Positions 33,150-45,660 of a stretch of 64,000 bases of DNA are shown piece by piece. Position numbers and translations under genes: made by a program. The notes beneath the pieces were generated by a model. That model did not search any database. It had not been told where the DNA came from and saw nothing but the letters and a program-made list of their open reading frames with translations. Within the stretch, counting starts at the first letter, position 1. Each line of letters opens with the position of its first letter. The DNA is from Ceratopteris richardii (taxonomy: Eukaryota > Streptophyta > Polypodiopsida > Polypodiales > Pteridaceae). The stretch covers positions 78,187,531 to 78,251,530 of the forward strand of contig CM035416.1 in the NCBI GenBank assembly GCA_020310875.1, written 5' to 3'.

Positions 33150-36100
33150 TCACACCTTGGTTTTCTTGTGTGAGGTCTTGCCTGAAGACCCGTCTTCCTT
33201 GCCTCGAATTGTGGGAGCATGAAAGACTAGGGACCCTTTCTCGTATTCTCCCATATAATTAGGTAGAGTGGATAAGCTGTGTTCTTCCTCCCTATTTCGG
33301 TCTAACATGGAAACTTCTTCGTATACTTCTTCCAAATTTGGGGTAGATTGGTTCTCCTCAATGTCTAGTTCCTCAAAGGGTGGTCTTGAACTCCCTTTGT
33401 TTCCATCAGTCTTCCTGAATCTTGGGCCACAAGTCTTGTGGACAATCGGCTTCTAGTTCAGGGACTATAGAAGTTTTTTCTCCCTGAGTGCTCTGTTGTT
33501 CTTCCTTATTACCTTTCTCTTTAGGTGTTCCTATTGGGTTTTGATCATTTTCTTTAAAGCATTCATTGAATTGGCTCTGTGGTACTCCGGTTTTTGGGAG
33601 GACTGGGATAGTCTTTTCTAAGGTGGCTTGAGCTACCTCTATGAGCTTTCTGCATATCACCAATCTCTCCTTCTCTATCTCCCCTTGTGGGTAGATTTTT
33701 TCTCGTGTTGCTCTATATTTGGTCCAGTAGTGATACTCGATTGATAAGCCTTCAACCACATGTTCAGGTCTTCGGGTACTAGATCAGCTAGGATTGATCC
33801 TGGTTTGTCCAGTTTTTGGGTGTGGGGTTTAGGTGGTGTATTCTCTTGCACTTCCTGTTCCCGCGGTTCCCTACTATCTTTTACATCCTTCTTGCCTCTT
33901 TATTTTTATCTTTGCTCCATTTATTTCTAAGTTTTTCCCTTCTAGTCTTCCAACTTTGCATCTTCTTCGTTTGGTTACTCTCATGTGGATCTTCCGAATC
34001 TTCAACTACCTGTATCTTTGGCTCTAGATCCTTACTCATCTCTTGTTCAAAATCTAATTTCTTTATCTCTTGTCCTCTAGCTTGCACTCGAGTAATGGCT
34101 TTTAATGGTATAGTGTATTCTTTATCACTTCCCAATGATTCAATCACTTCTATCACATTAATCTGCATAGTGCTATGAGTCTTATTGGGATTCTTTGGGC
34201 AATCTCTGAATAGATGTTCTTTTCCACACTCATTACAGTACCCTTCTCATGTCCTAAGAGGTAGTGGGTTGTAAGGCAGAGTGCATTCTCTTATGAAGTG
34301 ATCTCCTCCACATTTATAGCATGGTCCTTTTGGCATAGGTGGTCTAATGGGTGGTCTCATAGGTGTTGGTGCCTTAGGTGCAGTGTACATCAGATTCGCA
34401 TACTCTAGTCCATAGGGATTGTTGTATCCTTCATAACCATAATATTGTTGGTCATAGGTTTGGTCATACTCCACAAGACTGGTGTCATATGGATAGCATT
34501 CTACTTGAAATTGCTTGTATCCCTGATTTGTTGTTTTTGTACTAGCCAATGCGTAGCTGGTACTATGGCTCTTTCCATGTTGTCCTCTTGTTGAGAGTAT
34601 TTGACTGGCACTACGTTCTATGGAAGGGGTGGTTGTTGTCCTAATATTGGTTGTGGTTGTCCATACCCTCCTTGTTCATAAGGTCTAGGTGCTCCTTGTG
34701 GGCCTGGATAGGGGTTGTATCTCGAGATTTCTCTTCCTTGTTCTCTAGGAGGGTATCCATAAGGCCTATATTCGGGTTGATTCACTGGCCTTGATTGCCT
34801 ATTAAATGGGCAATTTTCAGTAGTATGATTGGTGTATTTTTGCTCAATATGGTAGTACAGGTTGGGTCCTTGGGATGGCTGCCTATTGTATGGATAAGGT
34901 TGTGGCATGCCTACTCCTCCTCTCGTGCACATATGAGATGGGTGGTCTCCACCACATAGATTGCATCTCTGAAGCATTGGCATTCTCATTGGTGGGTTCT
35001 GGTAATTTCTCTACCCATGGACTCCCAACTTCTTAGCTACTAGTTCTGCTAGCTCCTCCACATTACTGGAGCTAGTCGTCACTGTACTCATAGTGTCCTC
35101 TGATTTAGTAGAGCTTGGTGAGCTTTTGAGGTCATCAGCTAAGGTTGTCTTCTAGATCAATGCATTCTTCAAGACACTCACTCAATGTCTGAAGTCGCTT
35201 CACATAAACTAGGGTTCTTAAGGTTCCATTGGTCAATCCATCTAAGAATAGTGATATCATTTTTTGTTGGGAGGATCTTTCTGTTATTGGAGATCTATCG
35301 ACATATTGGTTAAATCTTCGGGCAATTATTTTCATGGTTTCATTTGGGTTTTGTTTAAAACTATGGATTAAGGATGACGAATTGTGTTTAACCCCTCGTT
35401 TAGTAAATTCTCCAATGAACTCTTGGAAAAATTGTTCAATATTCCCAAAATTATTTGGATCCAATGGTTGGAACCAAGTCAAGGTTGTCCCTGTGAGGGC
35501 TAGTCCAAAGGACTCATACTGCACAAAGAAGTCATCCACTTGTTCAGCTCGTAATACTTGCTTAAATTCCGTTATATGTTCATATGGTTCTCCCGTTCCA
35601 TCGTAGTGATTTCTCATACATTTAGCAACTTGAATTAGTCCCTTCTTACAGGTTCTGGTGGTCTCGGCATTACAGGAATTGCTAGTCTAATTGGATGCAT
35701 TCCTGGTTGCATACCTGGTTGTGACCTTGGTCTAATGGGTGGACGATTCATGTTACCTATCCCTAAGTTGGTTTGGTTGTGTGACTGTGTTCCTGACATT
35801 GCAAACTGCACATGTGTTCAGTTGAGGATACTTCACTGGCTTGTTTGTCCTGACATTGTATTCTCCATTCCTAGATGGATTCCAAAAGGGTTGTGGGAGG
35901 TAGTTGCCTGCTCTTGAGGAGGGAATACATGCAACCCATCTATTTCAATTGAGACCTATCAACTTCATCTACTGTCCAATACCTTCTTTGGTTTTGGTCT
36001 AGGTATGTGACTCTAGACTCATCTTCGGGATCCTTCAACTCATAAATGGTTACTAGGCTTACTTCTTGTCCTCAGATGGGTGAATATGTCTATAACAATA

Positions 36101-36660
36101 GCTCTGATCCGTGTATTAGGTATACATCCAACAAGTAATCATCTTGAGGTATCAAATCCCCTCTCAAGATTTGAGTCACCACAGACTTGCCCCTTGGGGT
36201 ATTCACATTATTTTCATGGTTAGATCTCCTAGAATTCCTTGTCCCTCTAATTCTTCTCTCTTGTCAATTTGATCTGGGTTTTCAGTCACTACATAGATTT
36301 GACCTAACTTATCCATGTACACTCTGCCTTCGTACTTAACTACAGGTCTGGGCACTATTGTTGATTTGGTAGATTTTACCATTCTTGTAACAGGCCTATT
36401 TAAACCATCAAGGTAAATAGGGATTCCTTGTTGATTTGTTGACACATATTGTAGAGAGGTGCAGTATTCACCCTCTATGGTTGACATAAATTCTCCCTGG
36501 GAACATAACCATGCATGTCCTCTGAGGCCATGGGCAGTTCCTCCTTTGAGTCACTAGAGGTGTCCGAGTAGATCGAGTGATGGCTCACTTGGGCTACACT
36601 TCCTACCGATGAGATGACACTTCTCCAACTGCTTAGCACCCATCCTGATCTTAAGTTCAT
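33150..36660 (-). pseudogene. gag: P3 Gag
   Basis: It begins MNLRSG at 36660, as in P1. The capsid part (35617-35135) has NHYDGTGEPYEHITEFKQVL, LTWFQPLDP and LFLDGLTNGTLRTLVYVKRL. Three zinc knuckles are present: CNLCGGDHPSHMC (near 34960), CYKCGGDHFIREC (near 34310) and CNECGKEHLFRDC (near 34215), all CX2CX3HX4C. C-terminal parts (34168-33406) are charged. Frame breaks between the open pieces mark it as a pseudogene. Confidence 0.87.
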
Positions 36661-36866
36661 TCACCCCTATGGGTCTTTATTAGCTCTCCTTTTCCCCTTA
36701 ATTATCTCTTCAATCACTCCAAATTTTGCCTCCAATTTAGCTTGAGTCATTTTGGATGATACCACTCTGGCGATACCACACAGACGATACGATATCATTG
36801 GGTGGCACAATACAATACTAGAGATGCAAATGATATGATACATCTGCAACCCCATGATATGATACT
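36661..36866 (-). repeat. P3 leader remnant with TATCRTATCRTG repeats
   Basis: On the minus strand the same kind of unit as in P4 and P5 recurs (GTATCATATCATGG, GATATCGTATCGTC, GGTATCGCCAGAGT). It ends abruptly against the P4 LTR. Confidence 0.75.
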
Positions 36867-37147
36867 AAACTATAAAAAGAGCTAGAGAGCTCATTTTTGG
36901 GGGTAGCTTGTTGTAGATTTGAGCTTTGTAAGAGATTTCTTTTGTAATTGAAGATCTTCCATTGTTCCACTCTTTGCTCTTGCCTTGTGCGCATGTGTGT
37001 GTATGTGTGTGCATGCTTGTGTGCTTTCACTCACTTGTGCCTTCACTTGCTCATGGTCTTCATACCAGACCTCACGTCTCCACAGATTGACATTTATGAG
37101 GTGGAGCTCCTCATGTTGGTACTTACCATTGTGCTTGAGTGACACCA
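36867..37147 (+). repeat. P4 5' LTR, 3' half only
   Basis: It starts at the TATA box (CTATAAAAAG, near 36870) and carries the TG microsatellite (36985-37023), CACGTCTCCACAG and a GTGACACCA end. The upstream half of the LTR is missing. Confidence 0.87.
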
Positions 37148-37151
37148 AATT

Positions 37152-37169
37152 TGGCATCGTTGCCGGGGA
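37152..37169 (+). promoter_or_regulatory. P4 primer-binding site, tRNA-Asp type
   Basis: TGGCATCGTTGCCGGGGA, one base different from the tRNA-Asp complement (TGGCGCC...). P1 differs at the neighbouring base, consistent with CpG decay of an original GGCGCC in both. Confidence 0.9.
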
Positions 37170-37483
37170 GAGAGCTTGGAGGACGAGCGTGTGATGGTGA
37201 GACATAGAGTAGCGATGTTGGAAGGTAAAAAAATCACCATTTTTAGTTCAGTTTCAAAGTTTTTCTTCTCCTTCGTCATCATCATCACCACCATCTTCTC
37301 CCATCTTCATCTTCTCTAATTTTTTTATTTTTCGACAGTACATTCACTAATTTTTCACTTGTGGCTATGAGAAAGAAGCGCAAAGGGAGTTGAGAGCTAA
37401 AAATGTTGAAGAAACACACTTGAAAAACTCTTAAAATACCAAAAATTTGATTCAAAATCACTCAGCATAAGAGGACATGCATC

Positions 37484-38245
37484 TGGTATCGTGAGTGTTG
37501 TATCGCAAGTTTGGAGGGTGATCTTGCATCTATAGGCAGATAGGAGTGACAAGGAGAACCTAAGGTACACATATCCACAAAAATTCTTGAATTTAGACTC
37601 CAAAAACTCCAAGCATCATGTCCGGTTGAGCTTTGGTATCACGATACCAGAACTCTCATGTATCGCGATACTTGTCGAGTATCGTATTGCCTCCTTGAGG
37701 TATCATGATACGATCAAGGTATCGTGCATCGCCAAGTCGAGGTATCGCAATCGCGCTTAAGTGATATCATATCGTGCATCTTGCGGTATCGTATCGTCCA
37801 GCAAGAGGTATTGTATTGTGTCGGTTCAGTGGTATCATACCGTATAGCACAAGCAGTATCATATCACAGTTGGAGTGGTATCGCATCATGAGTCCGGTGG
37901 TATTGTTTCATCTGCCTGGTGGTATCATATCATGAGGTCAAGTGGTATCGTATCATCTGGAAGGTATCGTATCACGTAGAACTTGGTATCGTATCGTGCC
38001 TTGGATCTCTTGGTATCATATCGTCTTGCTAGCAGTATTGTATCACGAAGTAGGTCGGTATCGTATCATGAACCGAGAGGTATCGTATCGTGGCCACTCC
38101 CAATATCGTATCATCTAGATAGCAGTATCGTATCATGGAAGTTGGTATCTCCTTGGCGATATCGTATCGTCTAAGGTGGTATCATCTGTAGTGGTATCGT
38201 GTAACATGGAAAAAGAGGTATCGTATCATCTGTTCTGAGGTACTC
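37484..38245 (+). repeat. P4 leader array, GGTATCRTATCRTG units with variable spacers
   Basis: About 25 units in 760 bp. Each has a conserved 12-14 bp core (GGTATCGTATCGTG with frequent CG to CA or TG changes) followed by 5-12 bp of non-repeated sequence. It parallels the P5 array at 46551-47265 unit for unit in many places but has lost more CpGs. Confidence 0.9.
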
Positions 38246-38465
38246 CCCGAGAGATCCTATTTCCCTGTTTTACCCCCAGAACCCTAAACTAGCATAACTT
38301 TCTCATACAAAATCTATTTGTTGTGATTTTGGGTTCATTGGAAAGCTCGCAGGGAGTATTAGATATAGTACTTTGAAGTTGACCCTCAGGTGGTACTGGG
38401 AAACCAAGGAGTTCCAAAGGATTTTGAGCAATACAAGAGAACCTTGGGGCCAGAAGACAAGGCTT

Positions 38466-41400
38466 ATGAACCTGAGATTTGGCAGACACTTAGGCAAGGA
38501 TAGACAAAGCATTAGATCATTTGAGGCTAGTGTCAACCATACAACCAAGTCTTGGGCACAACAACTTAGTGGTTATCCTTACACACTAAGTTCCAACATG
38601 TGATTCAAAAATGTCTTTCAACATTGAAAGACCCACACGTACCTCAAGTACTGCATGTTTACAAACACAAGAAGGTCCCTATAAGACATAACTAGAATAT
38701 ATCAGGACCAACCGATTAGGTGCTCACATCTATGAGGATGGCCTGAGGTGATGAGTGGTCCAACTCAAAAATCCAGATCAACCTTTTGGTCTTGAACACT
38801 AGTGGTCAAGTTCGAAGAGGGGTCATACATTGATAAGGAAGGAACCATGTATGTGGTGACCAGCATACCAGACAGGACAGAGGAATTTGGAAATATCATT
38901 CCTCAGAACGACATGGGAGACCTAGAGCAAGGAGACCTAGGATGACAACCCAAGACCCAGAGGTAAGTCAGTCTTGGCTAGAGTAATCACTCCAGATTGG
39001 ATCCCTCAACACAACAAAAGCATAGGACTATTCATGTATAGAGAAACGGAGGAATCCTTTTGGATATTCAAGCCAGATCCACCTAGCCCAATAGTCACCA
39101 TCTACGAGTTCAAGGATCCGGAGACACCAGGCAAAGTTGTCTATTTAGATAACACATCGAAGAAAATGTTCTTGGTAACAAAACATGAAAGGCATGCATA
39201 TGCTTGGAAGAGCAAATTGATTTCCCCTCCACCAAGATCTTATGTCCCCCATGGCCTCCAAGGAGCAAGATCATCCCAGGCTCATGAAACCTAGAGGGAA
39301 AGAACCAGAGAGAGACCTGAGGTAAGCTTTGCACATATCGTGTGTAGGGACTGATCACGATTTGAAAATGAAAGACCCAAAAGGGAGAGACATAGAGTAC
39401 ATAGGCATCAAAGAGATGAACATGAGTTTCCATTGCCTAGACCCCGAGAGCACCCAAGAACCCTTAGACCCTCTCAAGTGGTCAAGGCAATGAAGAACTA
39501 TTTTGATGGGTTCGGAGATCCTTATGATCATGTGGCCGATTCCAAACAAGTGTTAAGAGGCGGAACATGTTGAGGACTTGTTCACCTAGTTGGAGGCATT
39601 TGGTTTGACTCTTAAGCGTACTACCTTAGCTTGGTTTCAACCTCTAAAGAGTCACAATTATCGAAACATAGGTCAACGGCTAGAGGAATTCATTGTAGAA
39701 TCTCCAAGAGTGGCATCAGGCATAATACATCATCCTTGATCCATAGCTTCAAGCAGACACCTCAAGAAATAGTGTGACTTGCAGGAAGACAGTTCAGATA
39801 GTACATAGAAAGATGCCCTATTCCTGAGTTACCCACACCAGCCAAACAAGTGGCACTGTTTTTAGATGGCTTGCTAAGCACCAAGTTGAGATCATATGTG
39901 TACTTGAAAGAGCCTAGATCCATAGAAGAGTGTGTGTGGATATGTATTGACATAGAAGACAATTTGGGTGAAGAGTTAGGACTATCAAAACTCTATAAGG
40001 ATTCAGATAGTTCTATTAGTCATACTTCCAGAACCTCCACGGAGATAGATGAGATAGCTGAGCAAGTTGCCAAGAAGCTAGGAGTTCAAAATAGACAAGA
40101 ACCAAGGCTCACCTCATTGAATCGATGCTACAATTGTGGAGGAGACCACATGGCTTATGTTTGCTTGATGATGGCTCAGCCCCAAGGAAACCCTAATGCT
40201 CCATATTGCACCATTGAGAGAAAATACACAAATCATACGGCTCAAGATTTTCCATACAATAGGCACGCTGTCAGGCAAAATTATCAGCAACCTTACTAGC
40301 AGGGTAGGTATTAGAATCAATACCAACATCCATATTATAGGCCACAACAGCAATATCAGGCACCATATAGGCCACAGCCAGTCCTAGGAAACCAACCACC
40401 AGCTCTTGCCAATGTGATTCCAATTAAGTATGCAGTGGCAGAGGAGAACCTTAATAGAGCATTGGTGCGAGTGAACCCTTTGGTCTCAGAAAATGACTCT
40501 CATGCCCATAGTTCAAACTACTCCCATGAAGATAGTCTGCAAGCTTATTACATAGAGTCACCAGAGCACAGTGAGACTTATTCGTATCACTATGAGGCAT
40601 CACCTATGGAACAAAATTGGGAGCCAGAATACTCCAATGTCATGTGTACAAATCCTAAACCCAGGCCCCAATCGAGACAGGTAAGATCACAAGCCCCTAG
40701 AAGACCATGTCTTAGATGTCAAGGCGACCATTTCATTCGTAAATGTCCCCACCCATAGTCTCCGAGATAGGGAAAAAAACATCACAATACACGGCTTTTG
40801 TCTTGAGTGCGGCAAAGAACATCTCCCGAGAGATTGTCCTAGGAATCCCTCTAGTGCATCCAAGGTTACACCCATTAATGTGGTCGGCTTAATGGTGGAT
40901 TCAAGTTCAAGTAGCAATAATGTGGCTCCTATACATGCAGTTACTAGGGCACAAGCAGTACATGACAAGCAAAACCAGCTGATCAATCAGAGTCAAGCGA
41001 ATCAAGAGAGCCAAGTAAGAGGAAAACAAGAACTTGGAAGGATACCAGAGAGAAGGTCAATCGTAAGTGGAACAAAAACTTATCCAAACTAGAAGAAAGC
41101 CTGAAAAACGTAAAAACAAAAATAGAAGATATTGCATCTCAAACCCCCTCCAATGCCGACGCTCCATCCACACCACCTCATCCCACCTCACCACCCACTA
41201 TAAATAAACCACAACCAAGGTCTGTACATGCAGATCCAACCCCAGAAGGCCTAGAAATGATGTTCAAGGCCTACAAAGCTCGTCTTCAAGAAGGGCAAAC
41301 AGCTGCAAACTTAGACGAGAGTTACCCTAGAGCAGATTTAGAGATTGAACGGACAAAAATGTGCATGAAAATGATAGAGCTAGCTTAGGCTATGCTGGAG

Positions 41401-41592
41401 ACCACTCAATGGTTCAATCAGACGAACTCTCTCAAATCGGATTTGCATTTCTAGGGCTTACTAGAAATATTAGAGCAATTGATAAACAAGCCCCACGTTT
41501 CTTTACTACCACAGGCTCAACCAGTTGTTGAAAGAGGAAGCGCACTGCCAACGAAATCTTATGTTCCTAATTCTGTGCATGATGGAACACCT
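38466..41592 (+). pseudogene. gag: P4 Gag
   Basis: It begins MNLRFGRHLGKDRQS at 38466, then MSFNIERPTRTSS (38611). The capsid part (39490-40000) keeps FLDGLLSTKLRSYVYLKEPR and ICIDIEDN. Zinc knuckles are CYNCGGDHMAYVC (near 40127), CLRCQGDHFIRKC (near 40707) and CLECGKEHLPRDC (near 40800). Stops at 40297, 40312, 41386 and 41452 are TAG where P5 or P1 has Gln, and there are several frameshifts. Homology to P5 stops at about 41592 in copia-5. Confidence 0.87.
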
Positions 41593-42646
41593 TTTTGCCT
41601 ATCTGATTGCACATGGTTTTGAGAATAGTCCAACTGAAAGCACCTTATATGTTAAGCGTGCTAATGATGTGCTTCTGAGCATTGTGGTTTATGTTGATGA
41701 CATGCTGCTCACTGGTCCTCATGAGAGGCATATTGCTGATTTTAAGGCTGATTTGCATGCCTCATTTGAGATGTCTGATTTGGGGCATTTGCATCACTAT
41801 TTGGGCAATCAGTTTATGCAAGTTGATGGTGGAATGGCTTTGTGTCAAAGGAAATATATTGACACATTATTGCAGCGTTTTGGCCTTGAAGACTGTAAGC
41901 CTATTGCCACTCCTATGGAGACGGGTTTACATTTGAGTCTTCATGATGGTGGAGATGCATTTGATGTTGTTCTCTATCAGTAGGCTGTTGGATGCTTGAT
42001 TTACTTATGCATTACTCGGCCAGATATTCAGTTTGCTGTCTCACAGATGAGCAGGTTTATGCATTGCCCAGGAGTCAAGCATTGGCAGGCGGTTAAGTGC
42101 ATCTTTCGCTACTTGAGTGGTACTCGGCTACTTGGGTTGTTTTATCCCAAGGGGGGATCACTACCACCAGATTTGCATGCTTTTTCTGACTCTGATTGGG
42201 TTGGTTGCTATGACACTCGTGTGTCCACTAGTGGTTTTTGCATCATGCTTGGTAGCTCATATATGTCTTGGTTGAGCAAGAAGAAGCCTACTGTGGCCAC
42301 TTCCAGTTCTGAAGCTGAGTATAGGGCAGCTTTCACAACAACTGTTGAGTGTGTGTGGCTCAGAGGCCTTATGGATGATTTGGGTGTTGGTCAGACTTCT
42401 GACACCACCATCTTCACTGACAGTCAGAGCGCATTGGCAGTTGCGAGGAACCCTGTGTTCCATGCTCGCACTAAGCACATTGAGGTGCATTATCACTATG
42501 TCAAGGAGAGGTTCTCTGCTGGGGAGATCATCTTGGCATATGTACCCACACAGGAGAGCATTGCAGACCTTTTCACGAAGGCTCTGCTTAGGGAGAAGTT
42601 TGAAGCTTTTCGCAAAGCTTTGGGCTTACTTCCTTTTGTGGAGTGA
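41593..42646 (+). pseudogene. copia-5 RT C-terminal part and RNase H
   Basis: Open from 41525 to 41983 (across the junction) and from 41996 to 42646 in another frame. RT shows VVYVDDMLLTG (YVDD), DLGHLHHYLGNQF and KYIDTLLQRFGL. A TAG at 41981-41983 replaces Gln. The next part has LIYLCITRPDIQFAVSQMS. RNase H then shows HAFSDSDWVGC, SSSEAEYRA and FTDSQSALAVARNPVFHART, so the D-E-D set is intact, and it ends LADLFTKAL-like (IADLFTKALLREKFE). It is the best preserved RNase H of this family here. Confidence 0.9.
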
Positions 42647-42710
42647 TTTCCACATAGCTTGGCACTTCCTTATACATGAGTGCCAGCTCCTTGTTCACCG
42701 CATCACTCCC

Positions 42711-42720
42711 AGGGGGGATT
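42711..42720 (+). promoter_or_regulatory. copia-5 polypurine tract
   Basis: AGGGGGGATT directly before the LTR TGTTG; the same tract precedes the 3' LTRs of copia-6 and copia-7. It primes plus-strand cDNA synthesis. Confidence 0.88.
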
Positions 42721-42950
42721 TGTTGATATATTTAGGTAGTGATGTGTGTGAACACACTAGGACCGTCGGGGCACTTTTTTCCCTCTTTAGGAGGTTTTTT
42801 TCCCCGACTTGTATATACGCCTATTGCCCTAATGGGCTACTTATCTTTGTACATTCTCTAGTAATACATTGAGTATTGTGTGTTTGTGCTCCAAGCTTCT
42901 TCTTCTTCCTTGTGTTGTTCGTGTGCTTCCGCAGACATCTATCTCCAACA
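42721..42950 (+). repeat. copia-5 3' LTR
   Basis: 230 bp, TGTTGATATATTTAGG to CATCTCCAACA, with TATATAC promoter-like element near 42815 and a CCTCTTTAGGAGG palindrome-like segment near 42782. Almost identical to the copia-8 LTR. Confidence 0.94.
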
Positions 42951-44072
42951 AAACCTGAGCTATGGAAACATGTGGCGAATCTGGTTCTAGAACTTGATTC
43001 TAATATGTCAAAAGTAGGCTCTAAGCTAAAAGCCCCAGAGATTCCTCTAGACAAAATAGGGGACATGCGTGAAGGTGAAGAAGGTAATACTTATCTTCCA
43101 ATCACCTACCAAGGTTACACAACCAAAGCGATCTTAGATTCAGGTGTTGGTGTTGTGATTGCTACCACCTCCTTGTGGAAGCGATGGGGTGAACTCGCAT
43201 TAAGACCAACTAGAATGAAGCTTCAGATGGCTGATGGCCATGTTGAAAGACCTCTAGGATTGCTAGAAGGGATAACTCTAACCACTTGTGGGGTAGAGTT
43301 TGAGCACACCTTTGCTATATGTGACTTTGAGAAAAATAATGTCTATGAGATAATCCTAGGAAGGCCCTTCCTACGACAACTACAAATAGTGCAAGATTGG
43401 GGAACCAACTTCTTGTACTTGCAGCACTTAGGGGTCACAACCAAGGTCAATCTAAAAGACTATACATTCAGAGATGTACCACCCCTACAATGGAATCCTG
43501 TCCACAAAGCAAAAGAAGATTCTATCTCTGTGCATTCTAAAAGTTCACCTGATCCATCCTGGATGCATGAAGATACTCATTTGTGGATGTGCAAGGTTGC
43601 AGAGGAAGAGGAAAGATGCCTAAAAGCAAGAGAAGAAGGAACTCCCCTAGGAGATAGACCAGTTAAAGACCCATCCTGCACGCCAATGATATTTCCAGAT
43701 GAGGAATTTGAGCCTCATGGTTGGGCAGAAATCTTAGCCACCATGGACATCGTTGTCAATGAAGAACAGTGGACACCTCATTGTGATGAGGAGGGCTATG
43801 ATATCTCTGTGTTCATGTGTCAACCCTTGTTGGAAGAGTGTGACTCTAATGACGTTATAGGAGAAGAGGACGATGATGATCTAGAGTCCATTGTAATGGA
43901 TAGTTGCTTTAACTCAGAGAAGCACTATCTAAAAGATGTCGGAGTATTTACTCAAAAAGAAGAAGAACCTCTCAGGAGGAATCAGTGTTTGAAGTACCAG
44001 AAAATTCCAAGAAATATGAAGTTGAAGATCGGAAAATTTTGGTACAAATGCCTAAGAGAGAGGCCATCATAG
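42951..44072 (+). pseudogene. P4 protease (type A) and acidic linker
   Basis: An uninterrupted frame of about 370 codons after the copia-5 LTR: KPELWKHVANLVLELDSN (the Gag end shared with P5), then GYTTKAILDSGVGVVIATT (active site DSG), LRPTRMKLQMADGHVERPLG, EIILGRPFLRQLQIVQDWG, RDVPPLQWNP, followed by an acidic linker (LWMCKVAEEEERC, FEPHGWAEILATMD, EEDDDDLESI). Same type as P3, clearly different from P5 protease. The ATG at 42876 lies in copia LTR sequence and is not a true start. Confidence 0.83.
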
Positions 44073-45110
44073 GAGAAGCATATGATAACAAATAAAATAC
44101 CAAAAAAATTGTAGTAACCATTGAAGAGAATGAAGAGTGATGTACGTACATAGGAGACGAACTAAGTGTAGAAGAAGAAATGGAGCTTATAGCTCTATTA
44201 AGGGAATATAGGGATGTGTTTGTGTGACACTATAGAGACTTAAAGGGAGTAGATCCGAAAATTTTCTCTCATACTATCCCCATGAATGCAGATGCCAAAC
44301 CCACCAAACAAAAGCCCTACACATATAAGGACACTTATGCAACTAAAATAAAAGAAGAAATCGATAGGCTAATTGAAGTTGGATTCATCTATGAGATTGA
44401 GCATACTGAATGGGTGTCCCCCATTGTAGTGGTGCCCAAGAAGAATGGAAAATTGTGAGTGTGTATTAACCTTAAAAAAGTTAATGATGCTACAATTAGA
44501 GATAGTTATCCGCTTCCAATCACTGAACATTTATTGGAGCATGTTGCATGCAAGGAAGTTTATAGCTTTCTTCATGGATTTTCAGGTTACAATCAAGTAG
44601 CCATTGCCCCTGAAGATCAACACAAAACGGCTTTCGCCACAGGTGGGGAATCTTTGCATTTCATGTGATGCCATTTGGTCTCACAAATGCACCTTCAACT
44701 TTCCAAAGGCTCATGTGTCATGTCTTCAAAGAGTTCTTACGAAAGAGCTTAGAAGTATATGTGGATGATTTATGTGCTCATTCCCAACAAAGAAAATACC
44801 ACATCCCTGAGCTTAGGCAGATTTTCAACAAGTGTAGAGAATATCGAGTGTGTCTGAACCCAGAGAAGTGTGTATGCATGGTATGACAAGGTAAAATCTT
44901 AGGTCACATTGTTTCTAAGAATGGAATATCTATAGATGAGGATAAAGTAAGATCCATAGCGGAGTTGCCGAAGCCAAGGAATGTTAAAGAGGTACAAGCC
45001 TTTATGGTCCATTGTGGATATTACTGCAGATTTATCCACATGTATGCAATCATAGCCAAACCTCTTTATGCCTTGTTGACAATTTTTTAGTGGAACGAGA
45101 ATTGCAAAAA
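44073..45110 (+). pseudogene. P4 reverse transcriptase
   Basis: It reads EWVSPIVVVPKKNGKL, a TGA at 44456 where P3 has Arg, then VCINLKKVNDATIRDSYPLP, GYNQVAIAPEDQHKTAF, a frameshift near 44645, MMPFGLTNAPSTFQR, VYVDDLCAHS (YVDD) and LNPEKCVCMV with a TGA at 44884-44886 (P3: Arg). The thumb segment ILGHIVSKNGI and SIAELPKPRNVKEVQAF follows. All catalytic motifs are recognisable. Confidence 0.87.
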
Positions 45111-45660
45111 TTCCTTCAATGAGTTGAAGAGACGTTTGAGCACAGCACCAATATTGACAACCCCTAACTGGAATAAACCATTCCATGTCCATGTAGATGC
45201 CTCCCATTATGCAATAGGATGTGTGCTCTTACAACCTACAAGTGAAGGAAATCTAGATATGCCTATAGCATATGCTAGTAGACAACTAAATACACCCGAG
45301 AAAAACTATACAACAACAGAAAGAGAAGTCTTAGGCATGGTATATGCTGGAAGAAATTTAGATACTACCTATTGGCCAACAAGTTCAAGTTTTTCACTGA
45401 TCATCAAGCTTTATTATATTTGGTCAATAAACCTTGCAATACAAGACGCTTAGTAAGATGGTTCCTCTTACTAATGGAATACGATTTTGAAGTGGTTGTT
45501 AGGAAAGGTAGAGCCCACCTCAAGGCGACCTTTCTCGCATCACTTCAAGAGATTCATTGCAAGGAGTGTCTGATGAATTGCTCGACGCCTATCTATTCAC
45601 TTTAGAAGTTGTACCTAAATGGGCAAATAAGTTGGTACTAGTCCTAACCTTTTGACCTGC
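45111..45660 (+). pseudogene. P4 RNase H
   Basis: FHVHVDASHYAIGCVL (Asp), YTTTEREVLGMVYA (Glu), a frameshift near 45350, then FFTDHQALLYLVNKP (Asp), LVRWFLLLMEYDFEVVVRKG and a damaged ADxLSR end (LKATFLASL). Catalytic residues that P3 has lost are kept here. Confidence 0.85.

Larger units (their letters stand above)
26970..36866 (-). mobile_element. P3, Ty3-like element with full gene order, no LTRs
   Basis: The minus-strand order is leader repeats, gag, protease, RT, RNase H, integrase with two zinc modules, then two downstream reading frames. It is the most complete family P copy in gene order, but frameshifts and stops are scattered throughout. The 5' LTR is missing: the leader abuts the truncated LTR of P4 head to head at 36866. 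No 3' LTR was found. An unidentified tail may reach below 26970. Confidence 0.8.
41593..42950 (+). mobile_element. copia-5, RT to 3' LTR, inside P4
   Basis: A plus-strand 3' part: RT from the middle, RNase H, polypurine tract and 3' LTR. The right border is exactly the LTR end (...CCAACA at 42950), with P4 resuming at 42951. The left border is inside RT. About 360 bp of P4 (matching 50665-51026 of P5) are missing between the two sides, so one deletion removed the copia 5' part together with flanking P4. Confidence 0.88.

Noticed and set aside
42876-44072. 398-codon ORF as a complete protein
   Set aside because: Its first 25 codons are copia-5 LTR; the rest is P4 protease, so the ATG is not a native start.
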